NCBI RefSeq assembly: GCF_001945395.1
Contig: NZ_MSXV01000052.1
Span: 1-64,000 of the forward strand
Reading direction: 5' to 3'
Source: Pseudomonas sp. PA15(2017)
Lineage (GTDB): Bacteria; Pseudomonadota; Gammaproteobacteria; Pseudomonadales; Pseudomonadaceae
Length of the DNA stretch: 64,000 nucleotides
Shown: positions 54,616-63,128 of the stretch, one piece after another
How the letters are laid out: each line of letters begins with the position of its first letter
How positions within the stretch are numbered: position 1 is the first letter of the stretch
The notes under the pieces: generated by a model
What the model was told of the DNA's origin: nothing
Seen by the model: the letters and a program-made list of their open reading frames with translations, nothing else
The model's database searches: none
Translations under genes and position numbers: made by a program

Positions 54616-56177
54616 AGCCCGTCAAGGCCGCAGACAACAGCTCCTTACGCGATAAGCTTCTCGTTGGCCAGTTCGGTACGACATCGCCACAACTATCAGC
54701 TCTTAGTGACCCTCTGGAACCCGTGCAGATGGTGCGGACACTAGACGAGTTGCGCCCTTATGAGCACAACCCCCGGGTTACCAAGAACGAGAAATACGAG
54801 GAGATCAAGGAGTCGATCCGCAACCGCGGACTCGACAGCCCTCCTCCGATCACTCGCAGACCAGGTGAGCAGCACTTCATCGTCAGTAATGGCGGCAACA
54901 CCCGCCTGACAGCGTTGAATGAACTGTGGCAGGAAACCCGCGACGAAAAGTATTTCAAGATTCATTGCCTGTTCAAACCGTGGCCAAAGCGAGGCGATAT
55001 CGTCGCGCTCACTGGCCATATGGCCGAGAACGACATTCGCGGCAACCTGTTGTGGATCGAGCGCTGCTTGGGCGTGGCCAAGGCGAAAGAGTTCTACAAG
55101 GAAGAGGATGGCGGCAAGGACATCTCGCAGAGCGAACTGTCCCGACGTCTAGCAACGGATGGCTACCCGATAGATCGATCGCACATCAGCCGGATGGAAC
55201 AAACCCTGCTGCACCTCTTTCCCTTCATTCCCAATGTGCTGTGGAACGGCATGGGGGTGGACGGTGTACGTACGCTGTTGACCTTCCGCTCGAACGCTGA
55301 AAAAGCCTGGAACAAACTAGTCCAGGAGAAAGGCGTGCCGGCCAATGGCATCGACTTCGACCAGGTTTTCAGCAACACCCTCTGCGTCTACGACGAAGAG
55401 CCTGGTGGTTATGTCTTCAACCACTTCAAGGATGACCTCCTCGGCGCGATGACAGATGCACTTCGAGAGAACGGCGTGAGCTATGAGCTCATCCTGTTCG
55501 AGATTGAGGTAGCTCAAGATCCCAGGCAGGCTCGCCCGCTCGCAACCGTCGCACCGACCAGCACGCCAGAAACACAGCCACCAAGCATTGTGCCAGGCCA
55601 GGTACAAGAGACACACATACCGCCGTCAACCCAGCATCCGCTCCCCCCCGCGGGGAATACCGGTGGTCGTGCTGGAAGTGCAACCGTCGGCAAGTCGCCT
55701 ACTCCCCCACAGGAACAAGTCCTGAAACAGGTACCAGTTCTCACTGCCGTCAACAACGAACCTGGGAGCACTGTCGTTTCAATTCCGGTTCAGGCTGGTG
55801 GTTTGGCACCGGTCAGCGATATCTGGGCGATCTACCCTCAGCAGGACAGCATTGCGGCAATCCGCAATCTGGCAGATCTGCTCGCCTTGGAGATCGCGAC
55901 CTGGGCCGGCGTCATCGACTTCATGCGCTCTACCCAGGATCAGGGACTGGGTTTCACGCTGCGCCGGCCTGAGACCTTCACCTCGGCAGCATCGGAGACG
56001 ACCTGGCAACTGCTGGCGAGCCTGTCTGGTAACTCGCCTGCAGAGGAGATTCAACCTGTTGCTCCAGACGATCTTGCCGAGCTGCTGATTCAGCATCTTC
56101 CTGATGACCTAGTCATCAAGGCCTTTCGCATGATCCGCCTGGCACGCCGAGCAAAGGAACTGACCGGGGAGAAGTGA
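54612..56177 (+). CDS. parB: ParB family protein, PFGI-1 ICE class
   Basis: The 521-residue protein has a ParB/Srx domain (about 35-130) with LDELRPYEHNPRV and SNGGNTRLTALNEL (the GGNTR variant), then a helical DNA-binding part (SELSRRLATDGYPIDRSHISRME). A Pro/Thr-rich linker (about 300-390) leads to a C-terminal domain (DIWAIYPQQDSIAAIRNLADLLALEIA) of the PFGI-1-type. Pairs with ParA at 47730. The parS site is not identified. Confidence 0.9.
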   Translation: MKPVKAADNSSLRDKLLVGQFGTTSPQLSALSDPLEPVQMVRTLDELRPYEHNPRVTKNEKYEEIKESIRNRGLDSPPPITRRPGEQHFIVSNGGNTRLTALNELWQETRDEKYFKIHCLFKPWPKRGDIVALTGHMAENDIRGNLLWIERCLGVAKAKEFYKEEDGGKDISQSELSRRLATDGYPIDRSHISRMEQTLLHLFPFIPNVLWNGMGVDGVRTLLTFRSNAEKAWNKLVQEKGVPANGIDFDQVFSNTLCVYDEEPGGYVFNHFKDDLLGAMTDALRENGVSYELILFEIEVAQDPRQARPLATVAPTSTPETQPPSIVPGQVQETHIPPSTQHPLPPAGNTGGRAGSATVGKSPTPPQEQVLKQVPVLTAVNNEPGSTVVSIPVQAGGLAPVSDIWAIYPQQDSIAAIRNLADLLALEIATWAGVIDFMRSTQDQGLGFTLRRPETFTSAASETTWQLLASLSGNSPAEEIQPVAPDDLAELLIQHLPDDLVIKAFRMIRLARRAKELTGEK

Positions 56178-56178
56178 G

Positions 56179-56850
56179 ATGACCGATAGTTCATTGAATA
56201 CAGCTGTTCTGTACCAAGTGATGACCCACCTGCGCGACGGAAACTTTCGGCGCTGCTTGGAGATGGGCTTCGATCAAGAGGAGCTGGTGCAGCTCAATCA
56301 ACTTTCATTCAGCGATATCAGTGAACTGACGCGAACGCCCGTGAGGTTTATTGAAATCACGGTGAACCACGACCTGCTGGGGCGTGCGCTTGGTCGCTTA
56401 CAAGAAGAAGCCTTGCGGCAGCAAATGATTCAACGGGCGATAAAACTTGGTGCAAGCCTCGAGATGCTGAACTCGTTGTTCGGCATCACCTCCGAAGAGG
56501 TCAGCGGCCGAAGACGTTTCATGGGCATCAATATCAAGCCCGGTAGACCACAGATGCCTGAAGTCGAGGAAATGCACCAACTCTGGAATCGTTGGCAGAA
56601 GCTCATTGCCGAGAACAGCGCCAAGATTGACCAAACCGATCCCACAGCTGCGCTTGGCGTGATGATGATACTCGCCGAAGAGACAGGTCATCCCCTGTCA
56701 ATCATCTGGAAGCTGATTCGAGAATGGGAAGCCGACGTTCGAGAAATGCTGAAGAAGTCCACCAAAGGTAAACCGAAAACACCTAGGAAGAAACCTGCAG
56801 CAGCCATCGTGTCTCAACCATCGCCCAGTAGACAGGAGGCAGCTCGATGA
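56179..56850 (+). CDS. DUF2857 family protein
   Basis: The 223-residue protein (LNTAVLYQVMTHLRDGNFRRCLEMGFDQEELVQL) matches DUF2857, the usual neighbour of ParB in this ICE class. The C-terminal tail is Lys/Pro-rich. Function unknown. It overlaps the STY4528-type gene by 4 bp. Confidence 0.85.
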   Translation: MTDSSLNTAVLYQVMTHLRDGNFRRCLEMGFDQEELVQLNQLSFSDISELTRTPVRFIEITVNHDLLGRALGRLQEEALRQQMIQRAIKLGASLEMLNSLFGITSEEVSGRRRFMGINIKPGRPQMPEVEEMHQLWNRWQKLIAENSAKIDQTDPTAALGVMMILAEETGHPLSIIWKLIREWEADVREMLKKSTKGKPKTPRKKPAAAIVSQPSPSRQEAAR

Positions 56851-58163
56851 GCGACCTGTCGGCACTGGTTGGTCGAGCGTGCGGGCAACTGACGCAGCGT
56901 GCGGCTAATCGTGCAGCCGGCCTCTCAGACGACGATGATCTGGGTGGCCTGCTGTTCTTCGGCAACCCCATGGAAACGACGCCGAGGCGCTTACTCCTGG
57001 ACGAACGTCTATCGCCCGTCGACAAGATCGGCTGGATGGCTTTCCGAATGATGGCTTCGAAGGATCGAGAAACCTCATTCCCAAGCTACGACTCACTGCA
57101 GCGCCTACTCTCGTCCAGGGCCGATGGCAGCCAGGCTAGCAAGAGCACGGTCAACCGGGTGATTTACATCCTACGCCTTACCCGTTGGCTCAGCCTGTGC
57201 CACCAGGCCAGGAATACGGCCAACGGTCGCATGGTCGGCAACATCTATGCCTTGCATGACGAGCCGGTTCCGATCGTCGATGCGGCCAGTATCGACACTG
57301 ATTACATTGCATTCGTCGGTCGCTGTCGCAAGCACGGTAACCAGGCAGTACGCAAAGTCGCCAGCCTGGTCTTCGAAGAGCTGGCAGAGGACACGATGGT
57401 CCGTTACTTGATGACGCGCCTGGGCTTGTTCGAAGAGCGGCTACGTGATCATGAGCTGAACAAACCACGTCCACGATCAAGCGCTAAACAAAATCGAACC
57501 CGGCAGACCAGAAAGCTGGATGCAGGGTTCGAAAATCGGACTGAGCGGAACTCACCGAGTTCGAATATCGAACCAGGTGAAGAACAAAATCAAACCCTGG
57601 CTGAAAGCCCTGAGTTCGAAAATCAGCCAGATCCGGCGCTTAGCGGAACAAAATCGAACTCAGTTGAAAACACTGGGCCTGCTCCCAGAGTCTCAAATTC
57701 AAACTCATATACAGTACGTACTATACAAAAACCTGTTCTTGTAAAGGTACGTACTGGGCCACTCGATTGGTCGAAGCTGACGCTGAACACTGATGAGCAA
57801 CAGGGCATCACGCGCTACATGAGCGGAGTACCTGTGGAGCTCCACCAAGCCATCATCGATGAGGCCGCTGCGCGCATCAAATCCGTCCGCAACATGAGCG
57901 CTTACCTGATTGGCCTGATCGATAAAGCGAAGGTCGGCGAACTGAAACTTACGACAGCCACCAGGCCACCTGTCATCGACGCGCCGCCTGATACGCGACA
58001 AGTTCAGCCCCCGTCTTCCCCACCGCCATCAGCCGAGGGCAGACGTGTTCACCCGCTCGGTAAGCCCGTTGATATATCCGCCGAACTGCAAGCGATTCGG
58101 GGGCTAGTTGGTGCCAAACCGACGTCACTCCCTCCCCCTAAGGAGACACAGACCAATGAGTAG
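56847..58163 (+). CDS. STY4528-family ICE replication protein
   Basis: The 438-residue protein has a N-terminal domain with LLFFGNPMETTPRRLLLDERLSPVDKIGWMAFRMMASKDRE, typical of STY4528 pathogenicity-island replication proteins, a low-complexity middle (about 205-295, rich in N, R, E and S) and a helical C-terminal domain (about 300-380). The middle is encoded over the repeat cluster at 57487-57755. It may be the initiator that loads the DnaB-type helicase. Confidence 0.88.
   Translation: MSDLSALVGRACGQLTQRAANRAAGLSDDDDLGGLLFFGNPMETTPRRLLLDERLSPVDKIGWMAFRMMASKDRETSFPSYDSLQRLLSSRADGSQASKSTVNRVIYILRLTRWLSLCHQARNTANGRMVGNIYALHDEPVPIVDAASIDTDYIAFVGRCRKHGNQAVRKVASLVFEELAEDTMVRYLMTRLGLFEERLRDHELNKPRPRSSAKQNRTRQTRKLDAGFENRTERNSPSSNIEPGEEQNQTLAESPEFENQPDPALSGTKSNSVENTGPAPRVSNSNSYTVRTIQKPVLVKVRTGPLDWSKLTLNTDEQQGITRYMSGVPVELHQAIIDEAAARIKSVRNMSAYLIGLIDKAKVGELKLTTATRPPVIDAPPDTRQVQPPSSPPPSAEGRRVHPLGKPVDISAELQAIRGLVGAKPTSLPPPKETQTNE
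57487..57755. repeat. Iteron-like cluster with AT-rich segment inside the STY4528 gene
   Basis: ACAAAATC(G/A)AAC-type motifs lie at 57487, 57583 and 57647, and GTTCGAAAATC or GTTCGAATATCGAAC at 57527, 57559 and 57614. They alternate every 24-40 bp. The copy at 57559-57573 is a perfect palindrome GTTCGA-ATA-TCGAAC. AT-rich sequence (about 57690-57745) and GTACGTACT repeats (57714 and 57747) follow. This resembles an origin inside an initiator gene. Confidence 0.6.
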
Positions 58164-58620
58164 CCATGACCATGAGATCGGGGCAGTGCTGTTCTTCGGC
58201 AACCCCATGGAAGTCATTCCGCGCCGACTGATTGCAGCCTCGACGCTCACCCATGAGGAAAAGATCTGCTGGATGGCGGTGAAGGTGCTAAGCGAACACA
58301 ACCGCGTCCACGACCTTGAAACCTGCTCTCAGTTGGCTCAGATGCTCTACAACGACCCCAATCGAATGGAACCGCTCCAGGATGTATTGATCAAGTTGCG
58401 CCTGGGCCGCTGGATAACTCGATGCGGCGAGTCCGTGGCGGGCAGTAGCTTGTACGGTATTCACGACGAAGTAGCTTCGATCAAAGAAGTCATGCGACTC
58501 GACCCTGACTACCCTGCACTTGTCGACGCTTCGACACAGCATGAGCGCGAGGATATTCGCCAATTGGCTCTGGCCATACAGCCGCAGCTGCTGCCCTCTC
58601 CAGTTGCGGACGCAGGGTGA
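58156..58620 (+). CDS. Short STY4528-like paralogue
   Basis: The 154-residue protein repeats the N-terminal motif of the preceding gene (GAVLFFGNPMEVIPRRLIAAS and EEKICWMAVKVLSEHNR), but lacks the linker and C-terminal domain. A duplication of the initiator's N-terminal domain seems likely. It overlaps the gene before by 8 bp. Confidence 0.8.
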   Translation: MSSHDHEIGAVLFFGNPMEVIPRRLIAASTLTHEEKICWMAVKVLSEHNRVHDLETCSQLAQMLYNDPNRMEPLQDVLIKLRLGRWITRCGESVAGSSLYGIHDEVASIKEVMRLDPDYPALVDASTQHEREDIRQLALAIQPQLLPSPVADAG

Positions 58621-59183
58621 TGGCGATGAAAACTACGCTACAGGCATTGGGGATCGGATTGCTGTTCCAGTGGGTACTGTTCACTGCCTTCGTACTCACT
58701 GGTTATCGCGACCTTTTCTTGGAGCATGGTGGTTTCTGGATGAGCTGGGTAGCCGCCAGTCTAGTTCTTGCTGCCTCATTTACAGCAATCAGGATCAGCG
58801 TTGAGCTCACTCGAAAGCGGCTCAAGGCTGCAACAACGGCCAAGGCATACTATCTGGCCGTATTGCTATTGTGTGCGTTGTGCTTGCTAGCGTCCTTCTT
58901 GAGCATCATCACATCGACAGCACTTTTCGACATTCAGGGTGATCGCCGCCTTCTACTTCCTGATATAGGGCTGATAACCAATTTCGTCTGCGTCGTGGGT
59001 TTACATCTAGGGTACCAACAGTGGTTAGTCGGTCATCTTTTACTCTCTACCCCCCTACCCAAAGAATCCGCGCAAGGCATGTGGAACAATGATGGAGCCC
59101 TTCCCGAAAAGTCCTGTCGACCACATCATAGTGACTGCCAAGAGAAACAACCCGGCAAGCACAACAGCAATAACAACAAATGA
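58620..59183 (+). CDS. ICE membrane protein, four predicted helices
   Basis: The 187-residue protein has hydrophobic segments near 8-28, 40-60, 85-105 and 120-140 and a hydrophilic Asn/Lys tail. No family recognised. It begins the cargo block that separates replication genes from the PFL_4669 gene. Starts at the stop of the previous gene; ATG at 58626 is possible. Confidence 0.6.
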   Translation: MAMKTTLQALGIGLLFQWVLFTAFVLTGYRDLFLEHGGFWMSWVAASLVLAASFTAIRISVELTRKRLKAATTAKAYYLAVLLLCALCLLASFLSIITSTALFDIQGDRRLLLPDIGLITNFVCVVGLHLGYQQWLVGHLLLSTPLPKESAQGMWNNDGALPEKSCRPHHSDCQEKQPGKHNSNNNK

Positions 59184-59228
59184 CCGCATAAGGCCTCCCA
59201 CGTAAGACGAGGCAGTGAAACTATCACA

Positions 59229-59350
59229 GTGATTCGATCCTGATCACCACCAGGGCAACGGCATGGCAGCTATGCGGGTGGCATAGATCCAGCAGTGGTG
59301 CGGGCCGCGTCACCAGAGCAACGACCTGGAAGTGATGAAGCCTTCATCAC
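59229..59350 (+). repeat. Outlying units of the palindrome array
   Basis: Four units of the 17/19-nt palindrome family: a degenerate one at 59229-59247, a 17-nt one at 59270-59286, and 19-nt ones at 59295-59313 and 59332-59350. They carry the same linkers (CAGGGCAACGGCATGG, CAGAGCAACGACCTGG). The main array lies beyond the reverse-strand gene to the right. Confidence 0.85.
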
Positions 59351-59392
59351 CAACGGGAATTGCCTTATCAGAATCCGAGCAGGAGCTTACCA

Positions 59393-59761
59393 ATGAACAA
59401 CGATCTACTTGGGCTTGTGATCAGCACCTTCATACTTGCACTTATAACGACCTTCATCGCTGCGTCCTGGTTCTATCGTCGTTACGTGCGATCCCGTCAG
59501 GCTGATCTGATGAATGCCAGCCAAACACTGCGAACCGTAACTCACAGCTGCCGTGGTATATACAAACGTCTTGATGAGCTTCGCGAGCTCGAGACTTTTC
59601 TACACGAGGAAATACCTGAGCTGATCCAGGAAAAACCGTGGGTCATCAGTTGGATCAAAGGGCAGTCCATTTGGATGACCGACCTAATTGAGCAGCTTGA
59701 GAAGATCAGTCCCGACTTCCGTCAATACAGCGAGCAGCAGAAGATCCGCTACAGGTCATGA
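59393..59761 (+). CDS. Small membrane-anchored protein, 122 residues
   Basis: One N-terminal TM helix (about 4-26, LLGLVISTFILALITTFIAASWF) and a cytosolic helical domain with a coiled coil (SQTLRTVTHSCRGIYKRLDELRELETFL). Not recognised. GGAG lies before the ATG at 59393. Its stop overlaps that of the convergent gene. Confidence 0.6.
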   Translation: MNNDLLGLVISTFILALITTFIAASWFYRRYVRSRQADLMNASQTLRTVTHSCRGIYKRLDELRELETFLHEEIPELIQEKPWVISWIKGQSIWMTDLIEQLEKISPDFRQYSEQQKIRYRS

Positions 59762-60472
59762 ACTATTACTGCTTTGTTTGAGGTGCTCTATACGACGAGC
59801 TAGCTCCCATACCCAGCCAAAAGCTTCGTAACGCGGCTCACCAACACAAGCCCCAGTTTCGATGCAACGCCACTTTCGACCGTCAAAACGCACATATGGA
59901 ATGAGAGGGAGTACATCAATTACCTCCCTTGGAATAAGCCAGCCATCTCCGCGAATGATCGCTTGGGCGATGGAGTGGTTTCCTCCACTGACCCATCCAA
60001 TGCAGAGCGCGGGCATAGACGTAACTTTATGGTTAATCGATTGTTTGAATTCACCACAAGGTAGTCCCTTTCCTATTCTACCCAGGGTATCGATGAGGCT
60101 ATTTGGATGCCACCCAGTAGGCAAGACCATGTCGGATGCCAAGCTTATTTTCTCATTTTCAGTTCCTTCTCTGACGCACTGCTTGAGGATGTATGTTTCT
60201 ATCCTCTCGCTCAAAGTAGGTATATGCCCAATTAGCCCCATTGAATCCAACCACCAAAGCTCTTCTATACCGGCATGGGCTGGTTTGAGATAGGCATCTG
60301 ATAGATGCAAAGCTTGTATGGGACGCAGCACTATCTTCATCAGATCTCGCAGACCTGTCTCATTCCCTTGCTCGACAAGCTGATCAGCCCAACTGAGCAG
60401 GCACCCCATAGGGGATATATCGGAGTGAGGCTTCCTCCGCCCACCCCCTAATAACCTCGACAATATTTGCAT
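59756..60472 (-). CDS. Unknown ICE cargo protein (possibly DUF6710-like)
   Basis: The 238-residue protein is the only reverse-strand gene in this part of the ICE. It has SGGNHSIAQAIIRGDG in the C-terminal half and resembles, from memory, DUF6710 proteins; I am not certain. A conserved-looking WLDSMGLIGHIPTLSERIE segment lies near the middle. Start chosen at 60472 behind GGAGG; an upstream GTG at 60544 would start inside the palindrome array. It is flanked by array units on both sides. Confidence 0.65.
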   Translation of the reverse strand: MQILSRLLGGGRRKPHSDISPMGCLLSWADQLVEQGNETGLRDLMKIVLRPIQALHLSDAYLKPAHAGIEELWWLDSMGLIGHIPTLSERIETYILKQCVREGTENEKISLASDMVLPTGWHPNSLIDTLGRIGKGLPCGEFKQSINHKVTSMPALCIGWVSGGNHSIAQAIIRGDGWLIPREVIDVLPLIPYVRFDGRKWRCIETGACVGEPRYEAFGWVWELARRIEHLKQSSNSS

Positions 60473-60544
60473 ACGGCCTCCACCAAAGCTGCTGGCCGAT
60501 ACTGGAGTCTTCACTGATAGGAAGCAACCAATATGGCCTGGCAC

Positions 60545-61599
60545 CTATGCGGGCCGCATAGCTCCGGCAGTGGTGCGGGCCGCACCACCTGGGCAGCGAC
60601 CTGGCACCTGTGGAGCCTCCACAGCTCCGGCAGTGGTGGAGCCTCCACCACCTGGGCAACGACCTGGCACCTGTGGAGCCTCCACAGCTCCGGCAGTGGT
60701 GGAGCCTCCACCACCTGGGCAACGACCTGGCACCTGTGGAGCCTTCACAGCTCCGGCAGTGATGCGGGCCGCATCACCCAGGGCAGCGCCATGGAAGTGA
60801 TGAAGCCTTCACCACCTGGGCAAGGCCTGGCACCTGTGGAGCCTTCACAGCTCCGGCAGTGATGCGGGCCGCATCACCCAGGGCAGCGCCATGGAAGTGA
60901 TGAAGCCTTCACCACCTGGGCAAGGCCTGGCACCTGTGGAGCCTCCACAGCTCCGGCAGTGGTGGAGCCTCCACCACCTGGGCAACGACCTGGCACCTGT
61001 GGAGCCTCCACAGCTCCGGCAGTGGTGAAGCCTTCACCACCTGGGCAACGACCTGGCAGTGGTGAAGCCTTCACCACCTGGGCAACGACCTGGCAGTGGT
61101 GAAGCCTTCACCACCTGGGCAACGGCCTGGCAGTGGTGAAGCCTTCACCACCTGGGCAACGACCTGGCAGAGGTGAAGCCTTCACCACCTATGAAGGCTT
61201 CATAGCTCTGGCAGTGATGCAGACCGCATCACCCGGGGCAGCGCCACGGAAGTGGTGGAACCTCCACCACCTATGAAGGCTTCATAGCTCCGGCAGTGGT
61301 GGAGCCTCCATCACCAGAGCATCGGCCTGGCACCTATGCGGGCCGCATAGCTCCGGCAGTGTTGCGGGCCGCAACACCTGGGCAACGGCCTGGCAGTGGT
61401 GAAGCCTTCACCACCTGGGCAACGGCCTGGCAGTGGTGAAGCCTTCACCACCTGGGCAACAGCCTGGCAGTGGTGAAGCCTCCACCACCTGGGCAACGAC
61501 CTGGCAGTGGTGGAGCCTCCACCACCTGGGCAACGACCTGGCAGTGGTGAAGCCTTCACCACCTGGGCAACGACCAGACAGTGATGAAGCCTTCATCAC
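60545..61599 (+). repeat. Array of about 33 compensated palindromes
   Basis: Two unit types. Type A is 19 nt, GTGRTGNNG-C-CNNCAYCAC with 9-bp arms around one base. Type B is 17 nt, CTRTGNNG-C-CNNCAYAG with 8-bp arms. Type A is followed mostly by CTGGGCAACGACCTGGCA, type B by CTCCGGCA. A-A steps are 37 bp and A-B pairs 63 bp. Variable arm bases usually change together on both arms. The region carries no plausible gene, and 37-bp steps break any reading frame. Confidence 0.95.
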
Positions 61600-61702
61600 C
61601 AGGAACCAGGATTTGCCGCCGCTGGAGATCGGCTTATCTATAGAAAGAAGCTTCCCAAACCAGCGAGATTCAACACAGACATCCTGGAGGGAAGAACAAT
61701 CC

Positions 61703-63034
61703 ATGACAGCTAAGCTCCCCATGTGGAAACAAGCCCTGAATTTCCATAAAGACATGTACCCCGATGACTTCGGTGTGGTGGTGAAGGACGAGCACTACTA
61801 CCCCATTTTGGCCAACCTGCTGATAACCCGCCGCACTCAGAAAGCCTTCAGCTATCTGGACATCGAGCCCATCGAATCCACCCTCATGGTCTCACGCAGC
61901 GATCCGGTCGTTGTCCGTGCCAAGGGCGGTAACCGACTCATGTTCAAGGATGCATCGGGTGCATTTCGCGTCCGCCTGAGTAAGGAGGAATGCGTCCATA
62001 TCGTTCGCTGCAGGTTAAACACCAAACTCAGCATCGAGTATGCGGTTGGCCGGCAAAGCGCGATGCTGCAGCTTCACAACCTCTGTCGAACCGGATCGCG
62101 AAATCTGCGCCGCACACTCCCGAAAAAAGGACTGTGGGACTGCGAAAAAGATAGCGGCCTGGTCTACCAAAGACCCAAGCCCTCTGTCGTAAAGGAGGCC
62201 ATGGCTTTTTCCGGCCACCCTCAATATGAAGCTCTCGAAGCTGACTTCAACCAGTTCTTTGAGGACATCGAGTTTTACACACGATACGGTCAGGCAGGCA
62301 TGCGTAAGGTTCTGATGGCAGGCCCGCCTGGAACCGGCAAGACGACTCTGGCTCGTGTGCTGGCAGCCAACCACTGCAATAAGTACGCATTCATTCAAGC
62401 TGACGGCTACACGTTCAAGGACGTGTGCTACGAGGCAGCCCGACGCTCAACTCCCACGATTGTTATTGCGGAAGAGGTCGACCATCTCTACAGGGGCAGA
62501 GCCGATTCGGGCATCCTCAGCTTCCTAGATGGGATCAAGACGCCCAGGAACGTTGGTGGTACCTACGTCATTTTCTCGACCAACTACCCGAAGGCTATTG
62601 ACGAAAGGATCCTCAAGCGGCCAGGGCGTATCGACCGTGTTATCTCAGTAGGCGCCTTCAGGCGTAAAGCCGCTGCTGCCTGTGCTCAGCACTATCTACC
62701 AGATGATTGCAGCCTCCCGCTGAAAGAACTTGGTGCTGCACTGGATCGCTGCACCGCGGCAGAGATCAAAGAAATCATTGTTACCGCCTTCGGCGTCACT
62801 CGAGTCACCCGCGAAGAACTCTCGGTGAAGACGATCGAGCATGCCAGGGAACTGCTGCAGGGGCGCCTGAAGCGTGCGGCCGAAACCTGCGAGGAAGATA
62901 TGGACACCCGGCAGGATGAGTTCAAGGAGAACGGTCCTGGTGTCGACCATGACGAGTTGCTAGCGGAGCTTGAGGACAGAGCTGAGCTATCACCCACTCC
63001 CGCTGTAGATAGCCTGAACAGGGATGTTCAGTAA
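61703..63034 (+). CDS. Classical AAA ATPase
   Basis: The 443-residue protein has an N-terminal domain of about 200 residues (unknown; LPMWKQALNFHKDMYPDDFG) and a classical AAA domain: Walker A GPPGTGKTTLA, Walker B TIVIAEEVDHL, sensor 1 in VIFSTNYPKAID, and the arginine pair in LKRPGRIDRV. It resembles BCS1/proteasome-type remodelling ATPases, acting on a protein or nucleic-acid complex. The start at 61703 follows GGAGGG; an earlier frame runs into the palindrome array. Its partner may be in the same cargo block. Confidence 0.85.
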   Translation: MTAKLPMWKQALNFHKDMYPDDFGVVVKDEHYYPILANLLITRRTQKAFSYLDIEPIESTLMVSRSDPVVVRAKGGNRLMFKDASGAFRVRLSKEECVHIVRCRLNTKLSIEYAVGRQSAMLQLHNLCRTGSRNLRRTLPKKGLWDCEKDSGLVYQRPKPSVVKEAMAFSGHPQYEALEADFNQFFEDIEFYTRYGQAGMRKVLMAGPPGTGKTTLARVLAANHCNKYAFIQADGYTFKDVCYEAARRSTPTIVIAEEVDHLYRGRADSGILSFLDGIKTPRNVGGTYVIFSTNYPKAIDERILKRPGRIDRVISVGAFRRKAAAACAQHYLPDDCSLPLKELGAALDRCTAAEIKEIIVTAFGVTRVTREELSVKTIEHARELLQGRLKRAAETCEEDMDTRQDEFKENGPGVDHDELLAELEDRAELSPTPAVDSLNRDVQ

Positions 63035-63128
63035 TTCCCCCCTTCCCCAATTTCGATTTCCCGTTGAGCAGCTACCCCGGCTGCATCGACCATCGGCGCA
63101 CACCCTCTCGCTACCTTTAGGAGGCCAC

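Noticed and set aside
60384..61562. Open frames with repeated GASTAPAVVEPP or RCPGGGGSTTAG-like peptides
   Set aside because: They result from the repeats. Mixed 37- and 63-bp steps break the frames and no start signals are seen.
60545..61599. CRISPR array interpretation of the palindrome region
   Set aside because: The conserved part is the linker and the palindromic form; there are no unique spacers, and no cas genes are present.
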